Positions 11,672-23,003 are shown, numbered from the stretch's first letter. The stretch: DNA of 64,000 bases from Dysidea avara (GCF_963678975.1 NC_089275.1:35936819-36000818), one strand, 5' to 3'. Program-made: numbers and translations. Notes: a model not told the origin generated them from the sequence alone.

Positions 11672-12830
11672 GAGGGGGGATCTAGTGTACAACTTTAACG
11701 TTACAACTAGATTCATAGCAAGGAAACAATATTATACAGTAGAACATGCAATAGATGTAACTACCAAACTTTCAAAGTACTGTACAGTTGAAAGACTAGC
11801 AATTTACTTATTTATTTACAGTAGGATTAGGCAATATTTCAATAAATCGCCAATATCGCCTAAGCAAGTGCTCATAACACCATTATCGCATGTATTTTGC
11901 CTTTGCAATAATTATCACATTGATCATCTATTGTGTGTCTCTTCTAGGCCTCATATTTGATACAGTTCGTGCATATTATTGCTAACTATGTCAATTGGTT
12001 AACTTGTTAGCAAAAAAGTTATGTTTGTAAACTAATTCTCAGTGAAAACAAGCAGTCATATGACTTTTCAAACTATGTGGTTGAGTCACATGTAATAATA
12101 CTGCAATAATCACATGTCATAAATTCAATATCGCCCAACCCTAATCTACAGTACTAGCTAGGTGATACACTTGTGCATAAGTCTCACGCAAGCCTGGTGA
12201 ACTCGACAGATTTAATAATTATGCACTCGTAACAAATAATGTTTTAAACATGTATCAATCCCTAACTTTGTACTGTTGGTACAAAGTTAGGGATTGTATA
12301 CTGCAGTCCGTTAGCCTATTGCTCATAATAACTATTATCTGGTAGCCTATATACATCAGCGTTCTAGTACAAATAAGCAGAGTCATAACAAAGATACAAC
12401 ATGCAATTATCGAATTTCGAATACTAGCTATACAGTGTATAAAATACAGTTGAAATTAGACTAGGGCGGCTAGCTTCATGATTTGTTTACCACCAGCCCA
12501 CATCAATCAACTTGGCTAGTGGCTACAGCCATGGAATTACGCCTATGTAGTAGTGGCCACTTTCATAATACATCACGAGTAATAGATTTTCTACGTGATT
12601 TGTTTGGATATGTCAGTCAACTTTAGCATAAATCATTGCCAGGGTGTGGTCCTATAGGTTTAATAAACTGATGCGTACGCATATAAAGTCGAATACGAGT
12701 CTTCTTTCTCACCTCAGTATACAGCCTAATAATATTACTTACTTATGATCATTGTAAACTGAAGGGACACACGAGGATTTCTTTGCCGGAAAACCGTGAT
12801 TTAGGGATTTCACCGATGAGATCACGTGCC
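5141..12830 (-). CDS. Gene A: partial death-fold gene, 5' exons only (paralogue of gene B)
   Basis: Transcribed right to left. Proposed coding exons, read from GT..AG borders and alignment to gene B: 11446-11389 (start ATG at 11446, followed by a second ATG), 9569-9291, 9049-9002, 8732-8610, 5230-5141. All junctions keep phase 1 and the 598 coding bases stay open (about 199 codons). A noncoding first exon ends at 12743. Exon 2 encodes a ~92-residue all-helical module that I read as death-fold (CARD/Death-like). Exon 3 is basic and Gln-rich, exon 4 Ser/Thr/Val-rich, exon 5 ends in LYSTP as in gene B. The next expected exon (gene B 40734-40459) is not found between 5140 and the LTR, so the gene either continues left of the window with the retrotransposon in an intron or has lost its 3' part. 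Confidence 0.65.
5250..6640. other. Gene A intron sequence, no gene seen
   Basis: AT-rich intronic DNA between exons 5 and 4. Parts near 6150-6320 resemble 42160-42330 of gene B, showing that the duplication includes intron sequence. No exon with usable borders is apparent. Confidence 0.4.
6645..6720 (-). repeat. tRNA-like (SINE-type) sequence
   Basis: The minus strand reads GGCTCAGTGGTTAAG (A-box-like) and, about 35 bases on, GGTTCAAATGA (B-box-like). This is the internal promoter layout of a tRNA-derived SINE. Base pairing is too poor for a working tRNA. Confidence 0.35.
6970..7263 (+). mobile_element. 3' end of a non-LTR retrotransposon (5'-truncated LINE)
   Basis: A short + strand frame reads QWWNALPSSVTDCINSPFF, the pattern seen at the C-terminus of many LINE reverse-transcriptase proteins, followed by a stop and about 200 bases of untranslated tail ending in AAATCAATC-type repeats. 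Severe 5' truncation is typical of LINE copies. Clade not determined. Confidence 0.55.
7898..8173. mobile_element. Foldback element, CAGCCAAGCTGT family (copy 1)
   Basis: A long near-perfect palindrome: the left end ATCCATGCAAAAACAGCC is repeated inverted at the right end, and the arms match through most of their length around an AT-rich centre near 8030. A second family member lies at 23391-23709. Small open frames here are palindrome artefacts. Confidence 0.75.
8610..9049 (-). CDS. Gene A coding exons 3 and 4 (9049-9002 and 8732-8610)
   Basis: Exon 3 (48 bases) encodes a basic LKQCFAERR-type peptide. Exon 4 (123 bases) encodes a low-complexity Ser/Thr/Val linker ending SKHQPTATVM. Both are bounded by AG and GT, stay in phase 1 and align to gene B exons 42837-42790 and 42649-42515. 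Gene B exon 4 is 12 bases longer. Confidence 0.6.
9291..9569 (-). CDS. Gene A coding exon 2: death-fold-like module
   Basis: 279 bases, phase 1-1, about 92 residues. It is close to gene B 43673-43397 and contains HHLVYQLLHMDY, ATPKECNDRILTFLED and FITILRKLVD, a run of amphipathic helices of the size expected for a CARD or Death domain. Unlike B, its 3' end keeps the frame into exon 3. Confidence 0.7.
9732..10235. mobile_element. Non-autonomous hAT element with 8-bp target duplication
   Basis: The element begins CAGTATTGGGCAAGTTAC and ends inverted with GTTACTCCAAACACTG. It is flanked on both sides by TACATACG (9724-9731 and 10236-10243). Eight-base duplications define the hAT superfamily. 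A sister copy is at 62440-62962. The body is full of GTTAC/GTAAC repeats with no transposase, and it sits in intron 1 of gene A. Confidence 0.88.
10655..11362. mobile_element. Terminal-inverted-repeat element, CAGTGTGCGAAATAAC family
   Basis: Begins CAGTGTGCGAAATAAC and ends GTTATTTCGCATACTG. No matching flanking duplication was found. It lies in intron 1 of gene A. An inverted, longer relative starts at 62174 and runs off the right end of the window; the last 100 bases of the window are the reverse complement of about 10725-10810. Confidence 0.65.
11389..11446 (-). CDS. Gene A coding exon 1 (start exon)
   Basis: Starts with two ATG codons (MMSHDLLNDW) and ends in an acidic PEDEKE stretch at a GTATGT donor. 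The same exon in gene B differs by few residues. The 19-codon peptide is acidic with no signal peptide, so a cytosolic protein is likely. Confidence 0.65.
11615..11669. repeat. (GT)n microsatellite
   Basis: About 27 uninterrupted GT units, followed by a G-rich stretch. Confidence 0.95.
11822..12144. mobile_element. Short hAT-type element, TAGGATTAGGC termini
   Basis: Left end TAGGATTAGGCAATAT, right end (inverted) TAGGGTTGGGCGATAT. Flanks are ATTTACAG on the left and ATCTACAG on the right, an 8-bp duplication with one change. No coding capacity. Confidence 0.7.
12256..12296. other. Perfect 18-bp hairpin
   Basis: CAATCCCTAACTTTGTAC is followed after a 5-base loop (TGTTG) by its exact reverse complement. 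It may be a small foldback remnant or a structured RNA element upstream of gene A. There is no terminator-type T run. Confidence 0.6.
12743..12830 (-). promoter_or_regulatory. Gene A probable noncoding first exon and promoter side
   Basis: A block containing the reverse complement of CTGAAGGGACACACGAG is shared with 44421-44500 upstream of gene B and ends in a good donor (GTAAGT at 12742). Conservation between paralogues and position before the first ATG suggest a 5' untranslated exon. The transcription start is not visible. Confidence 0.4.
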
Positions 12831-13121
12831 CGTAAGTACCCGTATATAGCCAGATAATGTGACAGCATAGTATCACACCCACAATGTACTGTATAACATG
12901 TACACTGCATTCCATCGCCGTGAGAGTTCGCTTTATACTCTACAAGATCTAACAGGTAGCCTTTAAAATATATACTTGTGGCTCTTTGCAATAATATAGT
13001 CCAGCTAGATATGACTCATGCATATTTATCAGATCAATCAATCAGCCAAGCAAATTCTTTAATATCATGCATATTACAACAAGACAGCAAATACTGTAGC
13101 TAGTTATCGTGCATCACATAC

Positions 13122-14020
13122 CAGGGGCGGATACAGGGGGGGGGGGGGGGCTTTGGGGGCTGAAGCCCCCCCCCCCCCCCCCCCCCCCCCCCCTTCATAT
13201 TTAGGCTTTACTTGATCAATATGCTGAGTATTATAATGAAATTTTGTCTTAGCATAATTATATGATCACTAATAATACAAATACTCATAAAACCACCTTA
13301 TAAACGTCTTTCCAAGGTATTACCAGTGGATTTATGCTAAAATTTATGCAACAAGGACACGAATCAGCATTGGAGGTTTACAAGATCGAGATACTCTAAT
13401 AGAGCAGTCAGCTAACTACTCTAATAGAACATTCACTGGAAACATGTAGTTGGTTCTGTTATGGAATTTTTCCAAATCTGCCTGCACCTATACATGCAAT
13501 GAAATGAATTGGTCTGTTTAAAGGGCTTCATTCATCTACTTGTGTATGACAATACTTAATTCAGGTTCACAATTTCCATTGAAAATGCTCTCAGATTCAA
13601 TCTTGTATTGTTCAAATTTCAAAATTTTCCACTTTCAACATTGTTATTCTAACATGCATCTATTCAGTGTTGTGCAATTGTGAGAGGGGTGCATCATGGG
13701 GTGCATCATGTACTTGGTTGTCTGTACCTACCCAAACTTTTCCATTAGCAAAATGCTTCAGAGAGCCATACCTATAATCTAAAGGCAGTATATAAAATAT
13801 CTACAGGCAGAAAATATTATGAATTTTATGTGGAAATGTCTCCAAATTGCAGTGTTTTAGCATCTATTTTTCAAAATTTTCCTGGGGGGGGGCATGCCCC
13901 CAGATTCCCCTAGTTCCAGCATGCTTTGCATGCTGGGAAGTGTGCTTTGCTACCTCTACCCAAGAGAATAGTACCTTGAGTTAGCCCCCCCCCCTTTTAT
14001 AAATCCTAGATCCGCCCCTG
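13122..14020. mobile_element. hAT-like element with CAGGGGCGGAT termini and poly-G/poly-C tracts
   Basis: Begins CAGGGGCGGATACAGG and ends inverted with AGATCCGCCCCTG, the termini of a widespread hAT group. CATAC occurs directly on both sides (13117-13121 and 14021-14025), shorter than the usual 8 bp. The duplicated segment near 26080-26105 lacks the element. Poly-G and poly-C runs near 13137-13192 may be length-inaccurate. A second GC-rich block lies near 13885-13920. No transposase. Confidence 0.65.
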
Positions 14021-14115
14021 CATACTATAGCTTTGAGCTACTCACACAAAATTTTAATAGCACACACAGTCACATACACACAGACACACTCACATACACA
14101 CACAGACACACACTA

Positions 14116-14703
14116 CTAACTATTTGGATTATACAATTAAACATGTTTTGAGTATATACATCATCAGGTGGATTTTTACCCCAAACCAATTAACATATCC
14201 GAATTTGGCAACATCAATATTGCCTGTTGCAATTAAATGTTTCACGGAAGACTTCCTTTCCACAATAACTAAATCCCAGACTTTCCAGCCGTTATCAGTA
14301 CCACATACTGTGAATATACGTGATCCCCATGGTCCACTATTTCTTCCCATTAAGCTGGTATTTCAGACAGCCGATATGGTGCTTTAGGACTGAAGACAGT
14401 AAATCCTTGTAAAATCATATCCACAGGTGGTCTGAGTATCAAAATCATTTATCATGGGGCCCTTTGATCAGATGATTTAATATTCCTTTTCCTCTGGTCT
14501 AATGACCACAACATCCAATCCAAACAGTTAGCACACTCTGCTACCCACTGACCTGAGTAGCCACAGTCAATAAAGATGCACAATACATTGAGATTTTTCT
14601 GGTACAAGGTGAATATTTCTTGAAAACTAATTTTTCCATCTTTGAAGCACCAACAGTTGCCTGCCAGTACCTTCTTCTCCATAACCAGTGTAGTGTATTG
14701 TTG
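14116..14703 (-). pseudogene. Gene C: broken last exon of a caspase-like paralogue
   Basis: Aligns to the last exon of gene B (26878-26157) from the AG acceptor at 14705-14704 to the TAG stop at 14116-14118. It keeps HYTGYGEEG, KDGKISFQEIFTLYQ, FIDCGYSGQWV and the tail TGNIDVAKFGYV. An insertion of about 7 bases just after the glycine-rich loop shifts the frame, and later deletions remove much of the middle, so no single frame spans it. This is a decayed duplicate; the upstream exons of this copy are not found between 15 and 25 kb. Confidence 0.75.
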
Positions 14704-14719
14704 CTAAATCAAATAATAA

Positions 14720-16130
14720 ATCATTATGAAATTGCATCTACTCATGTCAAATTGAATAAATGTACTGAATTAACATAGCCGGATGGTCAGGGGTGTTATT
14801 AGATAATTAAAGGGAGTTTTGAATAGCAGTACTGACTTGTTGCTAGATAATATATTTCAGATCAGGAAAGTTAACCTACTGTGGGTGGGATACAATTATT
14901 CTCTACAATCATACGGGCACCTGACTGTTTTATTAGAGTAGGCTAATGCTCCACTTGAGTATTACTGATACAATCACTTTAAGGTGATTATACTTACATG
15001 CTGTCATAACAATGATCACATTTTGGCAGTGAGACATACACAACAGTTGGCAGGGGATATGAAACATACAGTACAATCAACAATACATGTAAGTGACTTT
15101 ATTTATAAGGGTCTAAGATCAGAGCTCCCAACTGCTGAGAGAATTTGATGACTAGACTCGAAACTCAACAGATGGCCATTATGTCATGCGTGAATCAGAC
15201 CATCACTAAGCTGCTGTGAAACCTCTGGGAAACAGCTAATGGGACTGCACAATATATATGCTCTGAGAATATTGGAACAATCAATATAACTTTTTAAAAA
15301 TGCAAACAGGACTTTGAAAAGTATCAAGGGCATATTTTTGGACAAAGTGAATATACAGTAAATATAGTAGATACAGTATGGAACAGTGCTAGAATAGTAG
15401 TGTAATAAGCTCACTTTGTAACTATGCTTTCCTAATGGAAGTGGAAACACTGAAATTTTAAGACTCTGAATTATTTTTGAACAAAAAGAGATCATTCTCA
15501 CTATTTATCTCTGTTAGAGTCTTGATTATGTCCAATAGAGTCCTCAAGGCTCTATTTGACAGCACTGCATGGTACTCCATCTTTGAAAAAACTTTCTTCC
15601 CATTAAGAGGATTTGTGTCCTCTCTCTAAATCATTTTGGCAAATGCCAGTTACCTGTTGTCCTATACTAAAAGTTGTTACTCACTACGTGTTTTTGTGTT
15701 TCAATGTAAGTAGAAACCAAACTACAAGCCATGGAGCCCCCTCCATATACACTCCTGAAAATAAATCAGTTACATATACCGTTTGATCTTTACTTTGCTT
15801 CAGTTCAGATACATAGAGTTGATTATTTGAATGTCAATTAAACAAATGCCAAAATGACTATAATATAATTAATTAGAGGATGTTATCGGTATCTCATCTG
15901 TAAGCTCTATTAGGGATAAGTATAAGGAAAACTTAAATTTTAAGTTCAATTAGGAATCATTGTTCAACTATATCCCTCTATGGACCTTCAGGGAGGCAGG
16001 GATCATAGAAAAAAGTAGGGAAACAAGGAGGTTGCCTACACCTGCAGATATACTACTAGACTTTTAATCCTTACATCAGTCTCTATACCCATTAATTGGG
16101 GATTAAATGTTCACTAGTATATCAGAGGAT
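14720..16130. other. Sequence downstream-duplicated with 26.9-28.7 kb; no gene
   Basis: Patches such as CTTTCCTAATGGAAGTGG (near 15427) recur near 28211, and the 15029-15037 site is the empty-site partner of the insertion at 27271. The segment therefore belongs to the same duplication as the last exons of genes B and C. A remnant of the GTAGGGATCATAG foldback family lies at about 15930-16130. Confidence 0.5.
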
Positions 16131-16335
16131 GATTTTCAGGAATAATTAGTTGGAATTTATATATTATTCTGCTGTGTTATAAAACAATTCATGAAGGCAC
16201 ATTCTTAAACAATGCTAGCATAAAAATACTCTAATAGAGCAGGTCACTTACCTTAATAAAATACATTGCCACAAATTATCTGTGACTGCTCTATTAGAGT
16301 TATCAATCTTAACATTAAGTGTTTTATGCTGGCAA

Positions 16336-16992
16336 TAGAGGTGTACCGATATGAGTTTTTGGCATGTACCGATATCCGATATTGATGCCACCAGAAGAAG
16401 CCGATAACCGATAACCGATCCGATATTTGCATTATAGTTAAAAGTGTACATTTACCTATCCTACAATAACATGTGCATGCTATACTCTGCCTGTGGTGGT
16501 GTACAGCTTGGGTTTCTATTGTGAAATCCAGACAATTAGGCACTCACAAACATTTTTATGTATACTCCCATGAAGCCTTAAATGGATATTCTGCATTACT
16601 CTGTATTCTAATGGCTTGTGAGAAATCTGGTACAGTAAGTTTCCTTGGTTATCCTGTGACCCTTCTTTTATTGCAAGGTACTTTATAGCTGCTTCATTTG
16701 TAAAGACTGTGATAAGCTTTTCAGCAACAAACGCTAGACTCGCATGTATTTATATGGCTTCTCATAGCGTAGCGTTTGTTTCAGAGAGAACAATAAGCCA
16801 CTGGCACTAAACAGTCACATGGATAACGTAGAAAACCAATGCATAATCCGTTTATGTACAAACTATTGCTACTGTCTAAAAATCGGTAGCGATATCGGTC
16901 CCTCCTACTGTTCTGTACCGATACCGATATTGGTAAAAAATGCTATATCGATAGCCGATATTTTAGCCGATCCGATTATCGGTATATCTCTA
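16336..16992. mobile_element. hAT-type element with GGTGTACCGATA termini and 8-bp target duplication
   Basis: Left end TAGAGGTGTACCGATA, inverted right end TAGAGATATACCGATA, with GCTGGCAA directly repeated at 16328-16335 and 16993-17000. CCGATA/TATCGG motifs recur inside both ends. It is non-autonomous; open frames inside show no transposase motif. Confidence 0.85.
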
Positions 16993-17240
16993 GCTGGCAA
17001 GTAATTATATAGTTTCAGCTGCAGAAGAAAATAAATGCATGTAAAACGCATGTTTTCCCAAGCATGTGAAATTACTATATGGTCTGATATAAGCATCTAT
17101 ATCTCCTATTAAAAAAAAAGCTTTGGGAGTGAAACTTCACAGCAAGAAAGTTTAATACTTGCCTTATCCAAATGTCTACAGTTTTTGTATCTTCCCAAAA
17201 GATAGATTTTCCAAGATCCAGTCACATTCCATGCAGGGCA

Positions 17241-17245
<5 letters not shown>

Positions 17246-17304
<59 letters not shown>
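17246..17304. repeat. (ATTG)n microsatellite
   Basis: About 14 tandem ATTG units. Confidence 0.95.
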
Positions 17305-18585
17305 CACTGCTTGAAGGTTCTTAGTTTACTAATTTGTTAAGCTGCTTTACTGTAGTTGTACCCAGTTATACTGATAGTAAAATGTCAGTAACGTTTAGTA
17401 TATGGAACATGATTGTTTTACTAAGTTTTAAACTCTCAGTAAAACATCAGTGAATGCGGCTTTACTGAAAAACTACTAAAATAACAAACAATTAACTGTT
17501 CCATATACTGGGGATATACCACTGTAGTAAACTAAGAAACTTCAAGCAGTGTTGATTGTGATACAGAGGTTGTTGCAATCACGGATTGAATAGGCCTCAG
17601 GGATTTATGCCAGCATAATTTTGGGAATAATGATGGGGTAAAGGAATTGAGAATTATTTTGAATAATTTTGGGAATAATTATGCGATCAAATATCAGAAT
17701 ATTGTGATTAAGCAGTCACTTACTTTATTAAAGCAGTCATTAGTGCAATTTTACTCTTCTGCAGTAACCACCAAGTATCTTGCCAACTAAAACATATGTT
17801 TCATTGTCAGCAATTTTGCTGACTCACAATTTTGCTGAATATAATGATTACAAGTCAAGAAATAATTTTTAAAAATGTTTTTAAAATGGAGTAATTTTAA
17901 GAATAATGAATGCATTTTAGGAATAAGAAAGCTTAATGAGAGGATACTTTTGAGGAAATTCGGAATAGTATATATAATGATGGATATTTGGGAGCATACA
18001 TAATTCCCTGAGGCCTACAAGGATAGTAACTGAATTTGCAAATGATTTTTGACACATTGTAGTGTAGAATAATTTAAAAGAGCAACCTTTTTTGGAGCAA
18101 TGGTAATTTAATTTTCATTGGCACTTATCAATACTTCGTAATTATTCCTTAAAGAGAAAGTATTCTACAAATTTAGCTATATGACGTCGACAGTTTTTAG
18201 CTTAACAGATACAACAGTACTTCAATTCATTTAAATATGCAGCTATGTAACTATGTATAGGCGCATGTACACTGTAGCCCTAAGGCATATAGCTAGTGTA
18301 GACTTGATGACCTCTTGACTGTGGAATAGGCCAGGCTACCATATATAATCTCACTGATGAACTCAAATGTATCCATATACACACATAATGAAGCTAAGTA
18401 CTAACCATCTAAATTCAGTATCTATAGCTAGCTAGCTACGTATAATAGTTAATTCAGTAAATCAGTATTGTACAATGCTACATACAGTGCATGCAACTTG
18501 CTTGTAAATCTTTGAACAGTAAGAGGCACATACTTATGTAACACTCACCATTAGAATATTCACCAAATAATTGCATGTATATATA
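17305..18585. other. No gene seen; inverted sequence at 17305-17555
   Basis: The words GCACTGCTTGAAGGTTCTTA at the left and AACTTCAAGCAGTGTTGATT at the right point to a degenerate foldback of about 250 bases. The rest is AT-rich and unassigned. Confidence 0.35.
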
Positions 18586-18587
18586 CG

Positions 18588-18588
<1 letters not shown>

Positions 18589-18616
<28 letters not shown>
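18589..18616. repeat. (TA)n microsatellite
   Basis: An AT dinucleotide run directly abutting the hairpin at 18620-18637. Confidence 0.9.
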
Positions 18617-18618
<2 letters not shown>

Positions 18619-21600
18619 AGACACACGGTAGTGTGTCGTGCGGCCCAAGAAGCCGGCGCGCAACCCCGTGAGTATATTGACAGGAAGAAAGAAAACGCAA
18701 TTTTCGCACCTCCGTAGCTCTGTGCTGCCTTGATGAAACAAGACAAATTTTGCTGTGTAGATTCCCTCCACCTTCAGCACTCCACATTCCAAAATTTGAG
18801 CGAAATCGCTTCAGGCATTCCTGAGATATGCGACTTCAAAAAGTGGCTTAGTTTCTTCGTTTTTTTCTTCTTCTTCTTATTTTTCTTCCTCTTTTCGCAC
18901 ACTTACAAAAACTGCTATAAAACGCGAACGCGTTATCCGATTGCCTTGACATTTGGCACACAGAAGGGGGGGTATAAAGGCGCATCTCGGTACCAACTTT
19001 GGCTGGAATACCATATACAGGCAAAGAGTTATGAGCGATTATGCACGAAAAATAACACCAATATGTTGTCACGCCCTACAGGGTAAACCGCGTATGGGAA
19101 GAAGCTGAAAATCGGTGGGTGAATAGGTTAACTATTGAACCTCAAACCTTTTGTGGTTTGAAAGAATCGAGCTAAAAACCAGGAAGATACAGCGAAAAAA
19201 TCAACAGTGTGTAACAATTATGCAATCGAGATTAGCTAATTTTTTATTTTTTTATTTTATTATTATTATTATTATTATGCTTGCCACGCCTACCAGATAA
19301 ACTACTTGGGGTATTGCTTTGAAAATCGCTGTACAGATGGAGTTATCATCTTAGAAAGGCTCTTCAATGGTGTAGAAGAATCAGACTTAAAGCCACGGAG
19401 TTATACACGAAATCCAACTTGGTGTAGCAAGTGCGAGATCGAGATACTCTAATAGAGCAGTCACCCTAATAGAGCAGTCACCCTGAACAGAATTCAAGAG
19501 ATCAGTTAGAAATAAGTAACCTGTATAGAGATCAGCTACAAACAAATCACCCTGTAGAGAGTTCAGCTACAAACAATTCACCCTGTTCAGACATCAGTTA
19601 GAAGAAATTTTCTTGTAGAGAGTTCAGTTACAAACAAATCACCCTGTTGAAAGATCAGCTAGAAGATGTCACCTTGTAGATAGTTCAGTTACAAAGAAAC
19701 CACCATGTAGAGAATTCAGCTACAAACTAGTGACCCTGTAGATACATCAGCTAGAAGAAGTTACCTTGTAGAGAGTTCAGCTACAAAGAAACCATTCTGT
19801 AAAGAGCTCAGCTGCAAACAAATCACCTATACAGAATTCAGCTACAAACAAATCACCCTGTAGAGAGATCAGCTAGAAGAAGTTACCTTGTAGATAGTTC
19901 AGCTACAAACAAATCATCCTGTAGAGAGATCAGCTAGAAGAAGTTACATTGTAGATAGTTCAGCTACAAACAATTCACCCTGTACAGAGCTCAGTTAAAA
20001 GAGGTTTCCTTGTAGAAAGTTCAGCTACAAACAAATCACCCTGTAGAGAGATAAGTAAGAAGAAGTTACCTTGTAGATCGTTCAGCTACAAACAATTCAC
20101 CCTGTAAAGAGATCAGCTAGAAGAAGTTACCTTGTAGAGAGTTCAGCTACAAAGAAACCATCATGTAGAGAATTCAGGCTGCAAACAAATCATGTATAGA
20201 GAGTTCAGCTACAAACAAATCTCCCTGTAGAGAGATCACTAGAAGAAGTTTCCTTGTAGAGAGTTCTGCTACAAACAAATCACCCTGTAGAAAGATCAGC
20301 TAGAAGAAATCACCTTGTAGAGAGTTCAGCTTCAAAGAAACAATCATGTGAGAGTTCAGGTACAAACAAATTGTCCTGTAGAGAGATCAGCTAGAAGAAG
20401 TTACCTTGTAGAGAGTTCAGCTACAAAGAAACCATCATGTAGATAGTTCAGGTACAAACAAATCACCCTGTAGAAAGATCAGCTATAGAAGAAATCACCT
20501 TGTAGAGAATTCAGCTACAAAGAATCTATCATGTAGAGAGTTCAACTACAAACAAATCACCCTGTAGAAAGATCAGCTATAGAAGAAGAATCACCTTGTA
20601 GAGAGTTCAGCTACAAAGAAACCATCATGTAGAGAGTTCAGCTACAAACAAATCGGCCTGTAGAGAGATCAGCTAGAAGAAATTACCTTGTAGAGAGTTC
20701 AGCTACAAAGAAACCATCATGTAGAGAGTTCAGCTGCAAACAAATCACCTGTAGAGAGTTAAGCTACAACAAATCTCCCTGTAGAGAGATCAGCTAGAAG
20801 AAGTCACCTGGAAGGGAGTTCAGTTACAAAGAAATAAACATGTAGAGAGTTCAGCAGCAAACAAATCACCTGTAGAGAGTTCAGCTAGAAACAAGTCACC
20901 CTGTAGAGAGATCAGCTAGAAACAAGTCACCTTGTAGAGAGTTCAGCTAGAAGAAGTCACATTGTAGAGCTACAAAGAAACTACCATGTAGAGTTCAGCT
21001 GCAAACAAATCACCCTGTAGAGAACTCAGCTACAAACAAAACGCCCTATAGAAAGATTAGCTAGAAGAAGTTACCTTATAGGGAGTTCAGCTATGAACAG
21101 ATCACCCTGTAGAGAGTTCAGCTACAAACAAATCACCCTGTAGAGAGTTAAGTTACAAAGAAACCACCATGTAGAGAGTTCAGCTGCAAACAAAATCAAT
21201 CACTCTGTAGAGAGTTCAGCTAGAAGAAGTCACCTTGTAGAGAGTTAAGCTGCAAATAAATCACCCTGTAGAGAATTCAGCTACAAACAAATCACCCTGT
21301 AGAAAGATCAGCTAGAAGTAGTTACCTTGTAGAGAGTTCAGCTACAAAGAAACCACCATGTAGAGAGTTCAGCTGCAAACAAATCACCTGTAGAGAGTTC
21401 AGCTAGAAACAAGTCACCCTGTAGAGAGATCAGCTAAAAACAAGTCACCCTGTAGAGAGTTCAGCTAGAAGAAGTCACATTGTAGAGAGTTCAGCTACAA
21501 AGAAACTACCATGTAGAGAGTTCAGCTGCAAACAAATCATCCTGTAGACAGTTCAGCTAGAAGAAGTCACCTTTTAGAGAGTTCAGCTACAAAGCAACCA

Positions 21601-22986
21601 CCATGTAAAGAGTTCAGCTGCAAAAAACTCAATCACCTTGTAGAAAGATCGGCTAGAAGAAGTTACCTAGTAGAGAGTTCAGCTACAAGAAACCACCATG
21701 TAGAGAGTTCAGCTGCAAACAAATCACCTGTAGAGAGTTCAGCTAGAAACAAGTCACCCTGTAGAGAGTTCAGCTAGAAGAAGTCACATTGTAGAGAGTT
21801 CAGCTACAATGAAACTCCCATGTAGAGAGTTCAGCTGCAAACAAATCACCCTGTAGAGAACTCAGCTACAAACAAATATGCAGTGTAAAAAGATCAGCTA
21901 GAAGAAGTTACCTTGTAGAGAGTTCAGCTACAACGAAACCACCATGTAGAGAGTTCAGCTACAAACAAATCACCTGTAGAGAGTTCAGCTAGAAACAAGT
22001 CACCCTGTAGAGAGATCAGCTAGAAACAAGTCACCTTGTAGAGAGTTCAGCTAGAAGAAGTCACATTGTAGAGAGTTCAGCTACAAAGAAACCAACATTT
22101 AGAGAGTTCAGCTGCAAACAAATCACCCAGTAGAAAGTTCAGCTATGAACAGATCACCCTGTTGAGAGTTCAGTTAGAAACAAGGAATCCTGTGGAGAGA
22201 TCACCTAGAAGTATCGCCTTGTAGAGAGTTCAGCTACAAACAAATCACCTGTAGAGAGTTCAGCTACAAACAAATCACCCTGTAGAGAGATCAGCTAGAA
22301 GAAGTTACCTTGTAGGGATTTCAGCTATGAACAAATCACCCTGTAGAGAGTTCAGCTACAAAGAAACCATTCTGTAAAGAGCTCAGCTGTAAACAAATCA
22401 CTTGTACAGAATTCAGCTACAAACAAATCACCCAGTAGAGAGATCAGCAAGAAGAAATTACCTTGTAGATAGTTCAGTTACAAACAAATCACCCTGTAGA
22501 AAGATTAGTTAGAAGAAGTTACCTTGGAGAAAGTTCAGCTACAAAGAAACCATTTTGTGAAGAGCTCAGCTGCAAACAAATCACTGTACAGAATTCAACT
22601 ACGAACAAATCTCCATGTAGAGAGATCAGCTAGAAGAAATTACCTTGTAGAGAGTTCAGCTACAAAGAAACCACCATGTAGAGAGTTCAGCTGCAAAGAA
22701 ATCACCCTGTAGAAAATTCTTCCAGAAACAAATTGCCCTGTAGAAAGATCAGTTAGAAGAAGTTACCTTTTAGAGAGTTCAGCTACAAAGAAACCATTCT
22801 GTAAAGAGCTCAGCTGCAAACAAATCACCTATACAAAATTCAGCTACAAACACATCACCCTGTAGAGAGATCAGCTAGAAGAAGTTACCTTGTAGATCGT
22901 TCAGCTACAAACAATTCACCCTGTAGAGAGAGCAATTAGAAGAAGTCACCTTGTAGAGTGTTCAGTTACAAAGAAACCACCATGGA
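18617..22986 (-). mobile_element. Candidate Helentron-like non-autonomous element (hairpin, unique part, minisatellite)
   Basis: The unit begins at the TA run with a 7-bp stem, 4-base-loop hairpin (GACACAC..GTGTGTC, 18620-18637), continues through about 800 bases with GC-rich patches unlike the surroundings, and then through the minisatellite to 22986, where a TATGTGACC element begins 18 bases on. A terminal hairpin beside a TA run plus an internal minisatellite is the layout of HINE/DINE-type Helitron derivatives, read on the minus strand. No Rep/helicase frame and no clear CTRR end are seen, so this is inference only. Confidence 0.3.
19480..22986. repeat. 3.5 kb minisatellite, ~30-31 bp unit
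   Basis: Roughly 115 degenerate tandem units built around TGTAGAGAGTTCAGCTACAA. Variants follow each other in order: CTACAAACAAATCACC, CTAGAAGAAGTTACCTTG, CTACAAAGAAACCACCATG and CTGCAAACAAATCACC. This gives higher-order units of 2-4 monomers, and homogeneity is higher in the centre (about 20.6-22.3 kb). There are no unique spacers, so it is not a CRISPR array. Frames inside are accidental. Confidence 0.93.
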
Positions 22987-23003
22987 GATTTCTGTAATCA
23001 ATA

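Noticed and set aside
18730-19086. A 118-codon + strand frame with a Phe-rich stretch
   Set aside because: It arises from a TTC/TTT run in repeat DNA, with no family match or splice context.
19480-22986. Regular repeats that could be mistaken for a CRISPR array
   Set aside because: The units are contiguous and degenerate with no unique spacers, and the genome is eukaryotic; it is a minisatellite.
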